From positions 310,001-374,000 of the forward strand of contig NZ_JACWFG010000011.1 in assembly GCF_019749295.1 (NCBI RefSeq): a stretch of DNA of 64,000 nucleotides, written 5' to 3'. This document shows, piece by piece, positions 25,057 through 33,903 of the stretch (its first letter is position 1; every line of letters starts with the position of its first letter). Origin of the DNA: Neobacillus niacini (GTDB lineage Bacteria; Bacillota; Bacilli; Bacillales; Cytobacillaceae). The notes under the pieces were generated by a model. That model was not told the DNA's origin and searched no databases. It saw only the letters and a list, made by a program, of their open reading frames with translations. A program made the position numbers and the translations under genes.

Positions 25057-25259
25057 TAAACACCCATTTTTCTTCGAGTATTACTCACTTTTTTTGTCTG
25101 CTGACTCTTCATTTTCTGGCTATTAGGAAGACCACTCTGGGTATTATTCGCAGCTGCAGCCTTGTTTTTCTTATTTGCCAGCTGCTGCTTCATCGCTTCC
25201 TGCAAGCTCATCTTCTTTTTCGGTTCTTCATTTTGATTGGTTTGATTGTTTTCTGACAT
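25056..25259 (-). CDS. Small Lys/Gln/Asn-rich protein of unknown function
   Basis: A 67-residue, very polar and basic protein (MSENNQTNQNEEPKKKMSLQ at the start, then repeated KK, QQ and AAAA stretches), probably disordered. I do not recognise a family. AGGAGG lies eight bases before the ATG and the gene is coupled to ywbE by a 1-bp overlap, which supports it being real. The basic composition would suit RNA or ribosome binding, as inference only. Confidence 0.7.
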   Translation of the reverse strand: MSENNQTNQNEEPKKKMSLQEAMKQQLANKKNKAAAANNTQSGLPNSQKMKSQQTKKVSNTRRKMGV

Positions 25260-25348
25260 AAGGAAATCCTCCTGAAAAATAAGTACTAAGATACATACAG
25301 TATAATCTATTTCTTAACAAATTAACAATTTAATAAAAATTTCTAAAG

Positions 25349-25529
25349 GCTGTGTTAAAAAGGGATGTTGATTTGTGCTCCAGGCGCTTCGCTTTCCGCA
25401 GGCGGTTCGGGAAGCCTCCTCGACGCTGAAGCGCCTGCGGGGTCTCCCCTGTCCCGTCCTCCTGCAGGAGTCTCGCGCCTTCCGCACAAATCAACATGTT
25501 CTAAAATCAACAGTTATCTTTAACACAGC
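25349..25529. repeat. Palindromic MITE-like repeat, copy 2
   Basis: Outer ends GCTGTGTTAAA (25349-25359) and TTTAACACAGC (25519-25529) are perfect 11-bp inverted repeats. Inner ends GTTGATTTGTGC (25367-25378) and GCACAAATCAAC (25484-25495) are perfect 12-bp inverted repeats. The GC-rich core is the reverse complement of copy 1. It lies in the 413-bp gap 25260-25672, the rest of which is the katA control region. Confidence 0.9.
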
Positions 25530-25583
25530 AAAAATAAAAAAGTGTTAATAATCAATTGTAATTATATTAAAAATAGTTCTATA

Positions 25584-25598
25584 TAATAATTATTATAA
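25584..25598 (+). promoter_or_regulatory. PerR box upstream of katA
   Basis: TAATAATTATTATAA matches the PerR consensus TTATAATNATTATAA at 13 of 14 fixed positions and lies eight bases before the -35 box of katA. PerR represses katA in B. subtilis and is inactivated by peroxide. Confidence 0.75.
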
Positions 25599-25605
25599 TT
25601 TAATA

Positions 25606-25633
25606 TTGATTTTTATAAGATTTATATTATAAT
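25606..25633 (+). promoter_or_regulatory. SigA promoter of katA
   Basis: TTGATT (25606-25611), a 16-bp spacer and TATAAT (25628-25633), 40 bp before the start codon. Confidence 0.7.
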
Positions 25634-25672
25634 TTAGGAAGTTAGTAATTAAATAGTTTACGAGGTGATTAA

Positions 25673-27133
25673 ATGAGTAACGAGAAAAAACATTTAACAA
25701 CAAGCTATGGAGCACCAGTAGGAGATAATCAAAATTCAATGACTGCTGGTTCTCGTGGACCTGCATTAATCCAAGATGTGCATTTGCTTGAGAAATTAGC
25801 ACACTTTAACCGTGAACGCGTGCCTGAGAGGGTTGTTCATGCCAAAGGTGCTGGAGCACATGGCTATTTTGAAGTTACCAATGATATGTCAAAATATACA
25901 AAAGCAAAACTATTTAATGGTGCTGGTAAAACCACACCGATGTTCATCCGATTCTCAACTGTAGCCGGAGAATTGGGCTCAGCTGATACTGTGAGGGACC
26001 CACGCGGTTTTGCTGTTAAGTTTTATACAGAAGAAGGAAATTATGATTTAGTAGGAAACAATACGCCGATTTTCTTCATCAGAGATGCGATTAAATTTCC
26101 AGACTTTATCCATACACAAAAAAGAGATCCGCGAACACATTTAAAAAATCCAAATGCGGTTTGGGATTTCTGGTCGTTATCACCAGAATCATTACACCAA
26201 GTAACGTACTTGATGGGTGACCGGGGTATACCTGCGACCCTTCGTCATATGAACGGATATGGAAGCCATACCTTTAAATGGGTAAACGAAGAAGGCGAAG
26301 CTGTTTGGGTGAAATATCACTTTAAAACAGAACAAGGCGTTAAAAATATGTCAAAAGACGTAGCTGCTAAGCTTGCTGGTGAGAATCCAGATTATCATAC
26401 AGAAGATTTATTTAATGCGATTGAAAATGGCGACTTCCCTAAATGGAAGCTTTATGTCCAAATCATGCCTTTAGAGGACGCAAATACTTATCGCTTTGAT
26501 CCATTTGATGTAACCAAAGTATGGTCACACAAGGATTATCCATTAATTGAAGTGGGCCAAATGGTTTTAAATCGTAATCCTGAGAACTATTTTGCTGAAG
26601 TAGAGCAGGCAGCATTCTCACCAGGAACGCTGGTACCTGGGATTGAACCATCACCTGATAAAATGCTGCAAGGTCGATTATTTGCTTATTCCGATGCACA
26701 TCGCTATCGTGTAGGGGCAAATCATAATCTGCTTCCTATCAATCGTCCAAAAGTAGAAGTAAATAACTATCAACGTGATGGTCAAATGCGTTCTGACAAT
26801 AATGGCGGACGGTCAGTTTACTATGAACCTAATAGCTTTGGGGGTCCAACAGAGGCAGCTGTTGCGAAAACGACTGCTTTCCCAGTTTCGGGTGTTGCAG
26901 AAAGTGTGACTTATGATCATAATGATCATTACACACAAGCTGGTGACCTGTACCGCTTAATGTCAGAGGAAGAGCGTACACGTCTTATTGAAACTGTTGT
27001 AGGTTCAATGATGCCAGTTGAGAGAGATGATATTAAGCTTCGTCAAATCCAACACTTCTATAAAGCAGACCCAGAGTATGGTGAAAGAGTAGCAAAAGGT
27101 CTAGGCTTAGCCATACCGCAAGAAGTAAAATAA
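25673..27133 (+). CDS. katA: Vegetative haem catalase
   Basis: A 486-residue clade 3 small-subunit catalase that converts H2O2 to water and O2. Catalytic His in [14 protein letters not shown], Asn in the [14 protein letters not shown] region and the proximal Tyr in [14 protein letters not shown] are all present. GAGGTGA precedes the ATG by four bases. The PerR-type box and strong promoter upstream point to peroxide induction. It is monocistronic and ends at a 16-bp perfect terminator hairpin. Confidence 0.97.
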   Translation: MSNEKKHLTTSYGAPVGDNQNSMTAGSRGPALIQDVHLLEKLAHFNRERVPERVVHAKGAGAHGYFEVTNDMSKYTKAKLFNGAGKTTPMFIRFSTVAGELGSADTVRDPRGFAVKFYTEEGNYDLVGNNTPIFFIRDAIKFPDFIHTQKRDPRTHLKNPNAVWDFWSLSPESLHQVTYLMGDRGIPATLRHMNGYGSHTFKWVNEEGEAVWVKYHFKTEQGVKNMSKDVAAKLAGENPDYHTEDLFNAIENGDFPKWKLYVQIMPLEDANTYRFDPFDVTKVWSHKDYPLIEVGQMVLNRNPENYFAEVEQAAFSPGTLVPGIEPSPDKMLQGRLFAYSDAHRYRVGANHNLLPINRPKVEVNNYQRDGQMRSDNNGGRSVYYEPNSFGGPTEAAVAKTTAFPVSGVAESVTYDHNDHYTQAGDLYRLMSEEERTRLIETVVGSMMPVERDDIKLRQIQHFYKADPEYGERVAKGLGLAIPQEVK

Positions 27134-27140
27134 ATACGAT

Positions 27141-27181
27141 AACAACAAAAGACTGTTCATTTGACAGTCTTTTGTTGTTTT
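27141..27181 (+). terminator. Intrinsic terminator after katA
   Basis: AACAACAAAAGACTGT (27141-27156) pairs perfectly with ACAGTCTTTTGTTGTT (27164-27179). Confidence 0.92.
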
Positions 27182-27317
27182 CTGATTTATTAAGAAAATA
27201 TCGTATATTTCGACAGCTTTTTCAATTCTCCCATAATAAACTTATTCTTATTAACAATGGGAGAGAAACATTGATAATTACATATGTTATTAATGCAAAT
27301 AGGAGATAAACTTACAT

Positions 27318-28166
27318 ATGAAAAACAAAATAGCTATAGTAACGGGAACATCGAGCGGGTTTGGACTAATGACTTCTATAGAGCTGGCTAAGGAAGGCTT
27401 TACTGTAATTGCGGGAATGAGAGATTATAGTAAAAGCTCTAACTTGTTGCTGGAAGCAACGAAACATGGGGTTGAGTCCAAGATTTTCGTACATAAATTG
27501 GATGTAACAGATGAAAAATTAATCCTTGACTTCCAAACATGGGTTATCGAGGAGTTTGGGAAAGTGGATGTACTAGTTAATAATGCAGGATATGCGGGTG
27601 CTGGTTTTGTAGAAGAAGTATCGATGGATGAATATCGAAAACAGTTTGAAACAAATGTATTTGGGGTTTTCGCTGTCACCAAGGCGTTTTTGCCTTCAAT
27701 GAGAAAACGAGGGCAGGGGTGTATTATCAATATCAGCAGTATTAGCGGGAAGACTGCTTTTCCAGGTCTGTCACCTTATAGTGCCTCAAAGCATGCTATA
27801 GAAGGCTGGAGTGAGAGTCTGCGATTAGAAATGAAGCCATTTGGTGTAAAAGTAGTCTTAGTTGAACCAGGATCATACAAAACGAGTATTTGGACTACAG
27901 GAAAGCAGGTTGCTGCAGGTTCATTGCATGCTGACTCTCCCTATCACGATTACATGGTGAAAATTGAAAACTATATTTCAGAAGGCGAAAATAACTTTGG
28001 CAGCCCGCAAGAAGTGGCCCGTAAAATAACGGAGATTGCAGGCATGAAAAACCCAGACCTAAGATACCCCATTGGGCAAGGAGTTAAAGCTGCTATCTTT
28101 ATCAAGAACCTTATGCCGTGGAAACTTTGGGAAAATGTAATTCTTAAAAAATTGTTCAAAAAATAG
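27318..28166 (+). CDS. yusZ: SDR family oxidoreductase (YusZ-like)
   Basis: A 282-residue classical short-chain dehydrogenase. Cofactor motif TGTSSGFG is at 9-16, LDVTD at about 61, NNAGYAG at about 90, catalytic Ser in ISSISG, and YSASKHAIEGWSESL contains the YxxxK pair. The C-terminal tail (RYPIGQGVKAAIFIKNLMPW, basic end) closely follows B. subtilis YusZ, whose substrate is unknown. Cofactor preference is not evident from the beta-2 region. AGGAG lies ten bases before the ATG. Confidence 0.88.
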   Translation: MKNKIAIVTGTSSGFGLMTSIELAKEGFTVIAGMRDYSKSSNLLLEATKHGVESKIFVHKLDVTDEKLILDFQTWVIEEFGKVDVLVNNAGYAGAGFVEEVSMDEYRKQFETNVFGVFAVTKAFLPSMRKRGQGCIINISSISGKTAFPGLSPYSASKHAIEGWSESLRLEMKPFGVKVVLVEPGSYKTSIWTTGKQVAAGSLHADSPYHDYMVKIENYISEGENNFGSPQEVARKITEIAGMKNPDLRYPIGQGVKAAIFIKNLMPWKLWENVILKKLFKK

Positions 28167-28266
28167 AAGAGCTCCAAAGAATTCACAATGTTGTACCTAT
28201 TTAGGAGGAATTCTTTAATTAAAGTGAGAATAATAGATATATGAATAGAGTTAGTGGAGGGATAAT

Positions 28267-28737
28267 ATGAAAATCCAAGTGCTTGAAAAAGATGAAATAA
28301 AGGTGGTTGGAATTTCGAGGAATGGCACCTATTCTCAATTGGACACCATACCCGATTTATTCGATGAGTTAAAAGAACGTTTAATAGAGGTACCAAATCA
28401 AACAAATGATTCTATTTTGATTGCTCCCTTTCATAGCAGGGAAACAGAATTTACCTATTATGTTACAACACCAGTGGAAAATTTAGAGCATGTCCCTGAG
28501 GGAATGGTCGGATTTACCATTCCTCGGAAAAATTATGTTTGTACATCACATAAGGGGAATCTAGAAGAAGTAGAAAATACGTATCGACAAATGTTAGTGT
28601 GGATGCAGGAATATGGCTATGACCTAGACCATCATGCCTTGAGCTTAGAAATACTAAAAGGAAATAATATTGATAAAGAAGATAATATGCAGTTCGAACT
28701 TTATCTGCCTGTTAAAAGCTATAAAGTTACATGCTAA
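28267..28737 (+). CDS. GyrI-like / effector-binding domain protein
   Basis: A 156-residue single-domain protein of the GyrI-like (AraC effector-binding, SOUL-related) superfamily. The pattern VVGISRNGTYSQLDTIPDLFDEL at the start and the duplicated beta-alpha-beta-beta layout fit; the C-terminal FELYLPVK is the usual closing strand. No DNA-binding domain is fused. Stand-alone members bind small hydrophobic or cationic compounds; the ligand is unknown. GTGGAGGG precedes the ATG. A weak hairpin (GAAGAA/TTCTTC, 28752-28766) followed by a T-run ends the unit. Confidence 0.82.
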   Translation: MKIQVLEKDEIKVVGISRNGTYSQLDTIPDLFDELKERLIEVPNQTNDSILIAPFHSRETEFTYYVTTPVENLEHVPEGMVGFTIPRKNYVCTSHKGNLEEVENTYRQMLVWMQEYGYDLDHHALSLEILKGNNIDKEDNMQFELYLPVKSYKVTC

Positions 28738-28751
28738 GGTTTATTTCGGGT

Positions 28752-28781
28752 GAAGAATTTTTCTTCTCCTTCTTTTTTTTT
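28752..28781 (+). terminator. Weak terminator before the FMN riboswitch
   Basis: GAAGAA (28752-28757) pairs with TTCTTC (28761-28766), with a long T-run at 28773-28781. Confidence 0.5.
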
Positions 28782-28831
28782 AGCATTTTTTATTAAAGTT
28801 CTGTATACTTGTGGTAATCATATTGAATATT

Positions 28832-28972
28832 CCTTCGGGGTCAGGTGAAATTCCTAACCGGCGGTGATGAAGCATATAGCTTCTTAGTCCGTGACCCGGT
28901 TAACGTAAAAGTTAAGCGGTGGATCTGGTGCAAATCCAGAGCCGACAGTTAAAGTCTGGATGGGAGAAGGAA
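28832..28972 (+). ncRNA. FMN riboswitch (RFN element)
   Basis: The conserved RFN blocks are present: CCTTCGGGGTCAGGTGAAA at the 5' end, CCTAACCGGCGGTGATG, AGTCCGTGACCCG, GGATCTGGTGCAAATCCAG and the closing GATGGGAGAAGG. The family binds FMN and shuts off riboflavin genes. The 5' strand CTTCGGGGTC could also pair with the left arm of the downstream terminator (GACCCTGAAG), a plausible antiterminator. The 412-bp gap 28738-29149 is occupied by this element and hairpins. Confidence 0.97.
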
Positions 28973-28980
28973 AAAAATCC

Positions 28981-29017
28981 GGTTTAACCAAGGGAGAAGT
29001 TTACCCTTTTTTAAGCC
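28981..29017 (+). terminator. Hairpin in the FMN riboswitch leader
   Basis: AAGGG (28990-28994) pairs with CCCTT (29004-29008) and is followed by T residues; outer GGTTTAA and TTAAGCC extend it. It may be an additional terminator. Confidence 0.45.
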
Positions 29018-29039
29018 CTATTTTCTTATTGCCTTTTCC

Positions 29040-29078
29040 AAGGACCCTGAAGTGTTATCTCTTCGGGGTCCTTTTTTA
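29040..29078 (+). terminator. Riboswitch terminator of the rib operon
   Basis: AAGGACCCTGAAG (29040-29052) pairs with CTTCGGGGTCCTT (29061-29073) and a T-run. The right arm repeats the 5' end of the aptamer. Confidence 0.9.
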
Positions 29079-29149
29079 TTCTATTATGAGTATAGATTAA
29101 GAATTATTTTCTCAAGGCTTTGCAAAAAATAGAAAAGGAGGTCAAAGCG

Positions 29150-29809
29150 GTGTTTACCGGTATTATTGAAGAATTAGGAGTAGTAGCCAATATCCAGCGA
29201 AGCGGAGAATCATTTGTTCTTACAATTGATGCCAAAAAAATTCTCAAGGATGTTCATCTTGGAGACAGTATCTCTGTAAACGGAGTTTGTCTTACTGTTA
29301 CAAGCTTTTCTGGCAATCAGTTTACAGTTGATGTGATGCCTGAAACCGTGAAAGCATCCAGTTTACAATCCCTGAAACGTGGTGCCAAGGTGAATCTTGA
29401 AAGAGCGATGGCAGCAGGAGGGAGATTTGGCGGTCACTTCGTTTCAGGCCATATTGATGGAACAGGTGTGATTAAAAGTAAGAAGCAAATCGAAAATGCA
29501 GTTTATTACGAAATTGAAGCTCCGCCAGAAATACTAAGGTACATCATTGAAAGAGGATCGGTTGCCGTTGATGGTACAAGCCTGACAGTATTTGGAGTTA
29601 CGGATGAGTCATTTACTTTATCACTGATTCCCCATACTTTATCAGAAAGTATTATTGGTCTTAAAGAATCTGGTGATATCGTCAATTTAGAATGCGATAT
29701 GATTGGTAAGTATGTTGGGCATTTTCTAATGAGCAGTCAAAATAATCATAAAAGTAAGAGTCCATCCGGTATTAGTGCAAGTTTTTTAGAAGAGAATGGT
29801 TTCCTATAG
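29150..29809 (+). CDS. ribE: Riboflavin synthase alpha chain
   Basis: A 219-residue riboflavin synthase that dismutates two 6,7-dimethyl-8-ribityllumazine molecules into riboflavin and a pyrimidine. The two homologous lumazine-binding domains are visible: FTGIIEELG ... SISVNGVCLTV, and HFVSGHIDGTG ... SVAVDGTSLTV. The start is GTG at 29150, with AAGGAGG seven bases upstream and the canonical MFTGIIEE N-terminus; longer frames are not supported. In most Bacillus species ribD precedes ribE; here it does not. Confidence 0.95.
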   Translation: MFTGIIEELGVVANIQRSGESFVLTIDAKKILKDVHLGDSISVNGVCLTVTSFSGNQFTVDVMPETVKASSLQSLKRGAKVNLERAMAAGGRFGGHFVSGHIDGTGVIKSKKQIENAVYYEIEAPPEILRYIIERGSVAVDGTSLTVFGVTDESFTLSLIPHTLSESIIGLKESGDIVNLECDMIGKYVGHFLMSSQNNHKSKSPSGISASFLEENGFL

Positions 29810-29845
29810 CTACATAACAACACTTTTGGAAAGGGGAGATTAGCA

Positions 29846-30973
29846 TTGTTTGATACTATTGAAGCAGCATTGAAAGATTTAAAAGAAGGCAAAGTCATCA
29901 TTGTTTGTGACGATGAGGACAGAGAAAATGAAGGTGATTTTATTTCCTTAGCTGAAAAGGCTACACCTGAAGTAATCAATCTAATGGCTACTCATGGGAG
30001 AGGGTTAATCTGCGTTCCCGTTGACGAGGAGTTAGCACAGAAATTAGATCTTTTCCCAATGGTGGCAGTTAATACAGATGTCCATGGTACGGCGTTTACG
30101 GTCAGCATTGACCATAAGCATTCAACCACAGGAATTTCTGCCTTTGAGCGTTCTGCAACCGTATTGAGCATGCTTGATCCGGAATCGAAGCCTTCTGACT
30201 TCAAGCGGCCAGGTCATATTTTTCCTTTAGTGGCCAAAAAAGGTGGAGTTTTGAGGAGAACTGGGCACACTGAGGCGGCAGTAGATTTGGCAAGATTGTG
30301 CGGGTCTAAACCTGCAGGAGTCATTTGCGAAATCATGAATGAAGATGGAACAATGGCACGTGTTCCGGAGCTGCGCAAAATTGCCAATGAACTAAACGTC
30401 AAATTGATTACCATTAAAGACTTGATTGAATACCGCAATAAAAAGGACAAGTTAGTCAAACGCGAAGTCGAAATCAATTTACCAACGGAATTTGGTGAAT
30501 TTAGGGCTGCAGGGTATTCAAACGTCATTGATGGTAAAGAGCATATAGCATTAATAAAAGGGGAAATAAACCCTGAAAATCCTACCCTTGTTCGGGTTCA
30601 TTCCGAGTGCCTGACCGGTGATGTTTTCGGTTCTTACCGCTGTGAATGCCGCCCGCAGCTGCATGCAGCATTAAGTCAAATTGAACGAGAAGGAAACGGA
30701 GTTCTCCTCTATATGCGTCAGAATGGCAATGGGTTAGTAAATAAATTGCGTTCATACAAGGTACAAGAAGATGAGCAAAACGCTGTTGAAGAAAATGGAG
30801 AAGAACTCCGAGAATTTGGGATTGGTGCTCAAATCCTAAAGGATCTAGGAATAAGTAAAATGAAACTATTAACCAACAACCCGCGGAAAATAAAAGGAAT
30901 CAAAGGCTACGACCTAGAAGTCGTCGAAACCGTCCCATTGCAAATGGAACTACTCGATGAAAAAGTAAAATAA
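29846..30973 (+). CDS. ribBA: RibBA: DHBP synthase with an altered GTP cyclohydrolase II domain
   Basis: A 375-residue bifunctional protein. Residues 1-200 are a normal 3,4-dihydroxy-2-butanone 4-phosphate synthase ([37 protein letters not shown]). The C-terminal GTP cyclohydrolase II half keeps the zinc Cys residues (ECLTG, YRCEC), but the usual RQEGRGIGL is RQNGNGL, with two residues missing and Glu and Arg lost. DLRxYG has become ELREFG, and the usual C-terminal YLxTKxxKxGHLL is absent. Family length is near 400. The start is TTG with AAAGGGGAG upstream. The first half should work; the second may be inactive. Confidence 0.9.
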   Translation: MFDTIEAALKDLKEGKVIIVCDDEDRENEGDFISLAEKATPEVINLMATHGRGLICVPVDEELAQKLDLFPMVAVNTDVHGTAFTVSIDHKHSTTGISAFERSATVLSMLDPESKPSDFKRPGHIFPLVAKKGGVLRRTGHTEAAVDLARLCGSKPAGVICEIMNEDGTMARVPELRKIANELNVKLITIKDLIEYRNKKDKLVKREVEINLPTEFGEFRAAGYSNVIDGKEHIALIKGEINPENPTLVRVHSECLTGDVFGSYRCECRPQLHAALSQIEREGNGVLLYMRQNGNGLVNKLRSYKVQEDEQNAVEENGEELREFGIGAQILKDLGISKMKLLTNNPRKIKGIKGYDLEVVETVPLQMELLDEKVK

Positions 30974-31015
30974 ATAATAAAAATCTTTTACACTTAAATT
31001 TATGGAGGTATTATA

Positions 31016-31486
31016 ATGAGTAATTTTTATGAAGGTAATTTAGTAGGCTCAGGTTTAAAGATTGGAATTGTTGTTGGCCGTTTTAACGAATTTATCACCA
31101 GCAAATTGCTTAGCGGTGCACAGGATGCACTAAAAAGACATGGTGTTAGTGAATCAGATGTCGACATCGCTTGGGTGCCAGGAGCATTTGAAATCCCTTT
31201 AATCGCTCAAAAAATGGCAACCAGTAAAAAATATGATGCGGTGATTACATTAGGTACAGTAATCCGCGGTTCCACTCCACATTTTGATTATGTGTGTAAT
31301 GAAGTAGCCAAAGGTGTATCAAAAATCAATTTAGATACAGGTATTCCTGTTATTTTTGGAGTATTAACCACCGATTCAATTGAACAGGCCATTGAACGTG
31401 CAGGAACAAAAGCAGGAAATAAGGGCTGGGATGTAGCTGCTGGAGCAATCGAAATGGCGAATTTATGCCGAAATATGGAAAGATAG
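31016..31486 (+). CDS. ribH: 6,7-dimethyl-8-ribityllumazine synthase
   Basis: A 156-residue lumazine synthase that joins DHBP with the ribitylamino-pyrimidine to make the substrate of riboflavin synthase. [40 protein letters not shown] (catalytic His) and [12 protein letters not shown] are all intact. Bacillus homologues form 60-subunit capsids that enclose riboflavin synthase. TGGAGGT lies eight bases before the ATG. It is the last gene of ribE-ribBA-ribH. Confidence 0.97.
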   Translation: MSNFYEGNLVGSGLKIGIVVGRFNEFITSKLLSGAQDALKRHGVSESDVDIAWVPGAFEIPLIAQKMATSKKYDAVITLGTVIRGSTPHFDYVCNEVAKGVSKINLDTGIPVIFGVLTTDSIEQAIERAGTKAGNKGWDVAAGAIEMANLCRNMER

Positions 31487-31571
31487 AACATTTTTTTGGA
31501 GAAATTTGCGAAAAATGAACCATTTTAATTTCCTATCCGATATAATAGTCTTATCATAAAAAATATTTGAA

Positions 31572-31740
31572 GAATAGGTGCTGAAAATCTATAAATAAAG
31601 ATTTTTAGCTTAAAAGGGAAGTTTGGTTAAAAGCCAGCGCGGTCCCGCCACTGTAAATGGGAGCAACCTGCAAGATGTCACTGTCAATTGATGGGAAGAC
31701 GCAGGAAGCAATGACCATGAGCCAGGAAACCTGCCTATTT
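31572..31740 (+). ncRNA. Cobalamin riboswitch
   Basis: P1 is AATAGG (31573-31578) with CCTATT (31734-31739). The core shows GGTTAAAAGCCAGCGCGGTCCCGCCACTGT and the B12 box AGCCAGGAAACCTGCC (31720-31735). It senses adenosylcobalamin or related cobamides and should repress the 13-gene salvage operon downstream. Together with a terminator it fills the 425-bp gap 31487-31911. Confidence 0.97.
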
Positions 31741-31821
31741 TATGTGCCCCAAAAAGTACCTACGAGGATAGGGAGGTGTGGACGACTAGAGTCATTTTTA
31801 TAATGGAATCTAATCATAACC

Positions 31822-31857
31822 AACATCTCTACGTTTATCGTAGAGGTGTTTTATTTG
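31822..31857 (+). terminator. Cobalamin riboswitch terminator
   Basis: AACATCTCTACG (31822-31833) pairs with CGTAGAGGTGTT (31839-31850), followed by a T-rich run. Confidence 0.88.
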
Positions 31858-31911
31858 TTTGGGCGTAGTTTTTATGAAGTATTAGACACCAAGTCATTCA
31901 GGGGGAGAAAA

Positions 31912-32877
31912 ATGAAAAAATTATCAACATTATTCTTAATTCTATTTCTAACCATAATTGCACTGGCAGCATGTGGTGAACAGAAAGAGCCTGTAAAGGA
32001 TGAAGCAAATAGCAGCACTGAGCAAAAGGGTGAAGAAACGGCTTTTCCTGTAACCATTAAAGATGCATTAGATAATGATGTTACGATTGAGGAAAAACCT
32101 GAAAAGATCGTGTCTGTAATTCCCAGTAATACAGAGATTGCTTTTGCACTAGGACTTGAAGAAGAAATTGTAGGTGTATCTAACTTTGACAACTTTCCCG
32201 AAGAAGTCACTTCAAAAGAAAAAATAGGTGACATGGAACTGAATATCGAAAAGATTATTTCTTTACAACCTAACCTAGTATTGGCACATGAATCTACTGC
32301 TGATAACACGAAAGAAGGACTTCAACAGCTTAGAGATGCTGGAATAACGGTTTTAGTTATTCATGATGCTCTTAATTTTGATCAGGTATTTGATACGATC
32401 ATGATGATTGGCAAAGCTACCGGTGAAACCAAAAAGGCTGAAGAAGTTGTTACAGGAATGAAGAATAAATTAGCAGATATTAAAGCTAAGGCTGCAGAAA
32501 TAAAAGAAAAGAAAAAAGTATTTGTAGAAGTATCACCTGCACCTGAAGTGTTTACAACAGGAAAAAATACATTTATGGATCAGATGATTAGTATAATAAA
32601 TGCTGAAAATATTGCAGGTGATCAAGAAGGCTGGGTTCAAATGGATCAAGAAGCAATAATTGATCGAAATCCAGATGTCATCATAACTACATATGGCTTT
32701 TATACAGAAAATGCAGCAGAACAAGTGTTAAGCAGACAAGGCTGGGAAAATGTCAATGCCATTAAGAAAAAACAGGTAATTGATGTAGATTCTGACAGAG
32801 TAACACGATCTGGCCCAAGGATTGTTGAAGGAGTAGAGGATCTTGCAAAGGCTGTCTATCCGCAAACTTTTAAATAA
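31912..32877 (+). CDS. btuF: Cobalamin ABC transporter substrate-binding lipoprotein
   Basis: A 321-residue class III solute-binding lipoprotein. Signal peptide with lipobox LAACGE (Cys at about 21), then two lobes joined by a rigid helix; PEKIVSVIPSNTEIAFALGL and NPDVIITTYG are typical of the BtuF/FhuD family. It captures cobalamin or cobinamide outside the cell for BtuCD. The ATG at 31912 follows GGGGGAG; an upstream in-frame start would add a non-signal sequence. It is the first gene behind the cobalamin riboswitch. Confidence 0.93.
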   Translation: MKKLSTLFLILFLTIIALAACGEQKEPVKDEANSSTEQKGEETAFPVTIKDALDNDVTIEEKPEKIVSVIPSNTEIAFALGLEEEIVGVSNFDNFPEEVTSKEKIGDMELNIEKIISLQPNLVLAHESTADNTKEGLQQLRDAGITVLVIHDALNFDQVFDTIMMIGKATGETKKAEEVVTGMKNKLADIKAKAAEIKEKKKVFVEVSPAPEVFTTGKNTFMDQMISIINAENIAGDQEGWVQMDQEAIIDRNPDVIITTYGFYTENAAEQVLSRQGWENVNAIKKKQVIDVDSDRVTRSGPRIVEGVEDLAKAVYPQTFK

Positions 32878-33901
32878 CAAAGCAGCAGCCTATGTAATAG
32901 CAGGAAGCTTCCTTATTCTCTCTATATTATTAGGAATTTCAATAGGGGCCGTTTCGGTTCCTATCTTTACCATCATCCAAATCATTATTTCAAAGCTATT
33001 TGGATTTTCCTTTGATCAAATCGATCCCATGTTTTCGAGTATCGTTTTGAATATTCGGTTACCCAGGGTTATTCTCGCTGGTTTAGTGGGAGCATCGCTA
33101 GCTATTGCTGGAGCAGCTTTTCAAGGACTATTAAGAAATCCATTAGCAGATCCCTATACGTTAGGTGTTTCATCAGGTGCTTCTGTCGGGGCGGTAGTCA
33201 CTTTATTTTTTAATTTATCGATCCCTATTATCGGAAGCTTTACCTTGCCCTTACTCAGCATTTTGTTTTCGTGGGTTACTATTTTTTTAGTGCTGACATT
33301 CGCAAGGAAAATTGAACGTTCGATGAGAGTGGAAACGATTATATTAACCGGAATCATCTTTAGTTCCTTTCTCGGTGCGATTATTTCTTTAATGATTGCT
33401 TTAACAGGTGATGAGCTTAGGCAGATTATCGGCTGGCTTTTGGGAAGTGTATCGATGAGAGGCTGGGAATACATAAAAATTATTTTACCTTTCTTTGTCC
33501 TGGGGTCAGTCATCCTTATGTTTAATACTAAGGAATTAAATGCCATGTCTTTTGGGGAAGAACGTGCCCGCCATTTAGGGGTGAATGTTCAAAAAAGAAA
33601 ACTGATGATTTTAACAGCAGGATCGATTTTAACCGGAGCTGCAGTTGCCGTATCAGGAACGATTGGTTTTGTTGGGCTCGTAATTCCACACCTTTCAAGA
33701 TTATTATGGGGGCCAGATCATAGACATCTTCTCCCTTTATCGATTATTACAGGAAGTGGATTTTTAATTTTAGCAGATTTAATTTCAAGAACGATTATTT
33801 CACCAACGGAATTACCGATCGGAGTAATCACTGCGTTAATCGGAGCACCCGTTTTTGCATTAATCCTTTTACAACGAAAGAGGATGGAAAGAAGTGGATA
33901 A
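32843..33901 (+). CDS. btuC: Cobalamin ABC transporter permease (FecCD family)
   Basis: A 352-residue permease with about ten helices. Family segments NIRLPRVILAGLVGASLAIAGAAFQGLLRNPLADP and VVSGTIGFVGLVIPHLSRLLWGPDHRHLLP-like are present (VSGTIGFVGLVIPH here). It forms the membrane channel of the corrinoid importer. The start is TTG at 32843, inside btuF, with GAAGGAG nine bases upstream; the 35-bp overlap suggests translational coupling. btuD begins two bases after the stop. Confidence 0.93.
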   Translation: MQRLSIRKLLNNKAAAYVIAGSFLILSILLGISIGAVSVPIFTIIQIIISKLFGFSFDQIDPMFSSIVLNIRLPRVILAGLVGASLAIAGAAFQGLLRNPLADPYTLGVSSGASVGAVVTLFFNLSIPIIGSFTLPLLSILFSWVTIFLVLTFARKIERSMRVETIILTGIIFSSFLGAIISLMIALTGDELRQIIGWLLGSVSMRGWEYIKIILPFFVLGSVILMFNTKELNAMSFGEERARHLGVNVQKRKLMILTAGSILTGAAVAVSGTIGFVGLVIPHLSRLLWGPDHRHLLPLSIITGSGFLILADLISRTIISPTELPIGVITALIGAPVFALILLQRKRMERSG

Positions 33902-33903
33902 GG

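Noticed and set aside
29120-29149. Longer start for riboflavin synthase
   Set aside because: The family N-terminus MFTGIIEE begins at the GTG at 29150, which has a strong ribosome binding site.
28972-29149. A hidden or broken ribD between riboswitch and ribE
   Set aside because: Only hairpins and T-runs are present in these 178 bp; no deaminase or reductase sequence is readable in any frame.
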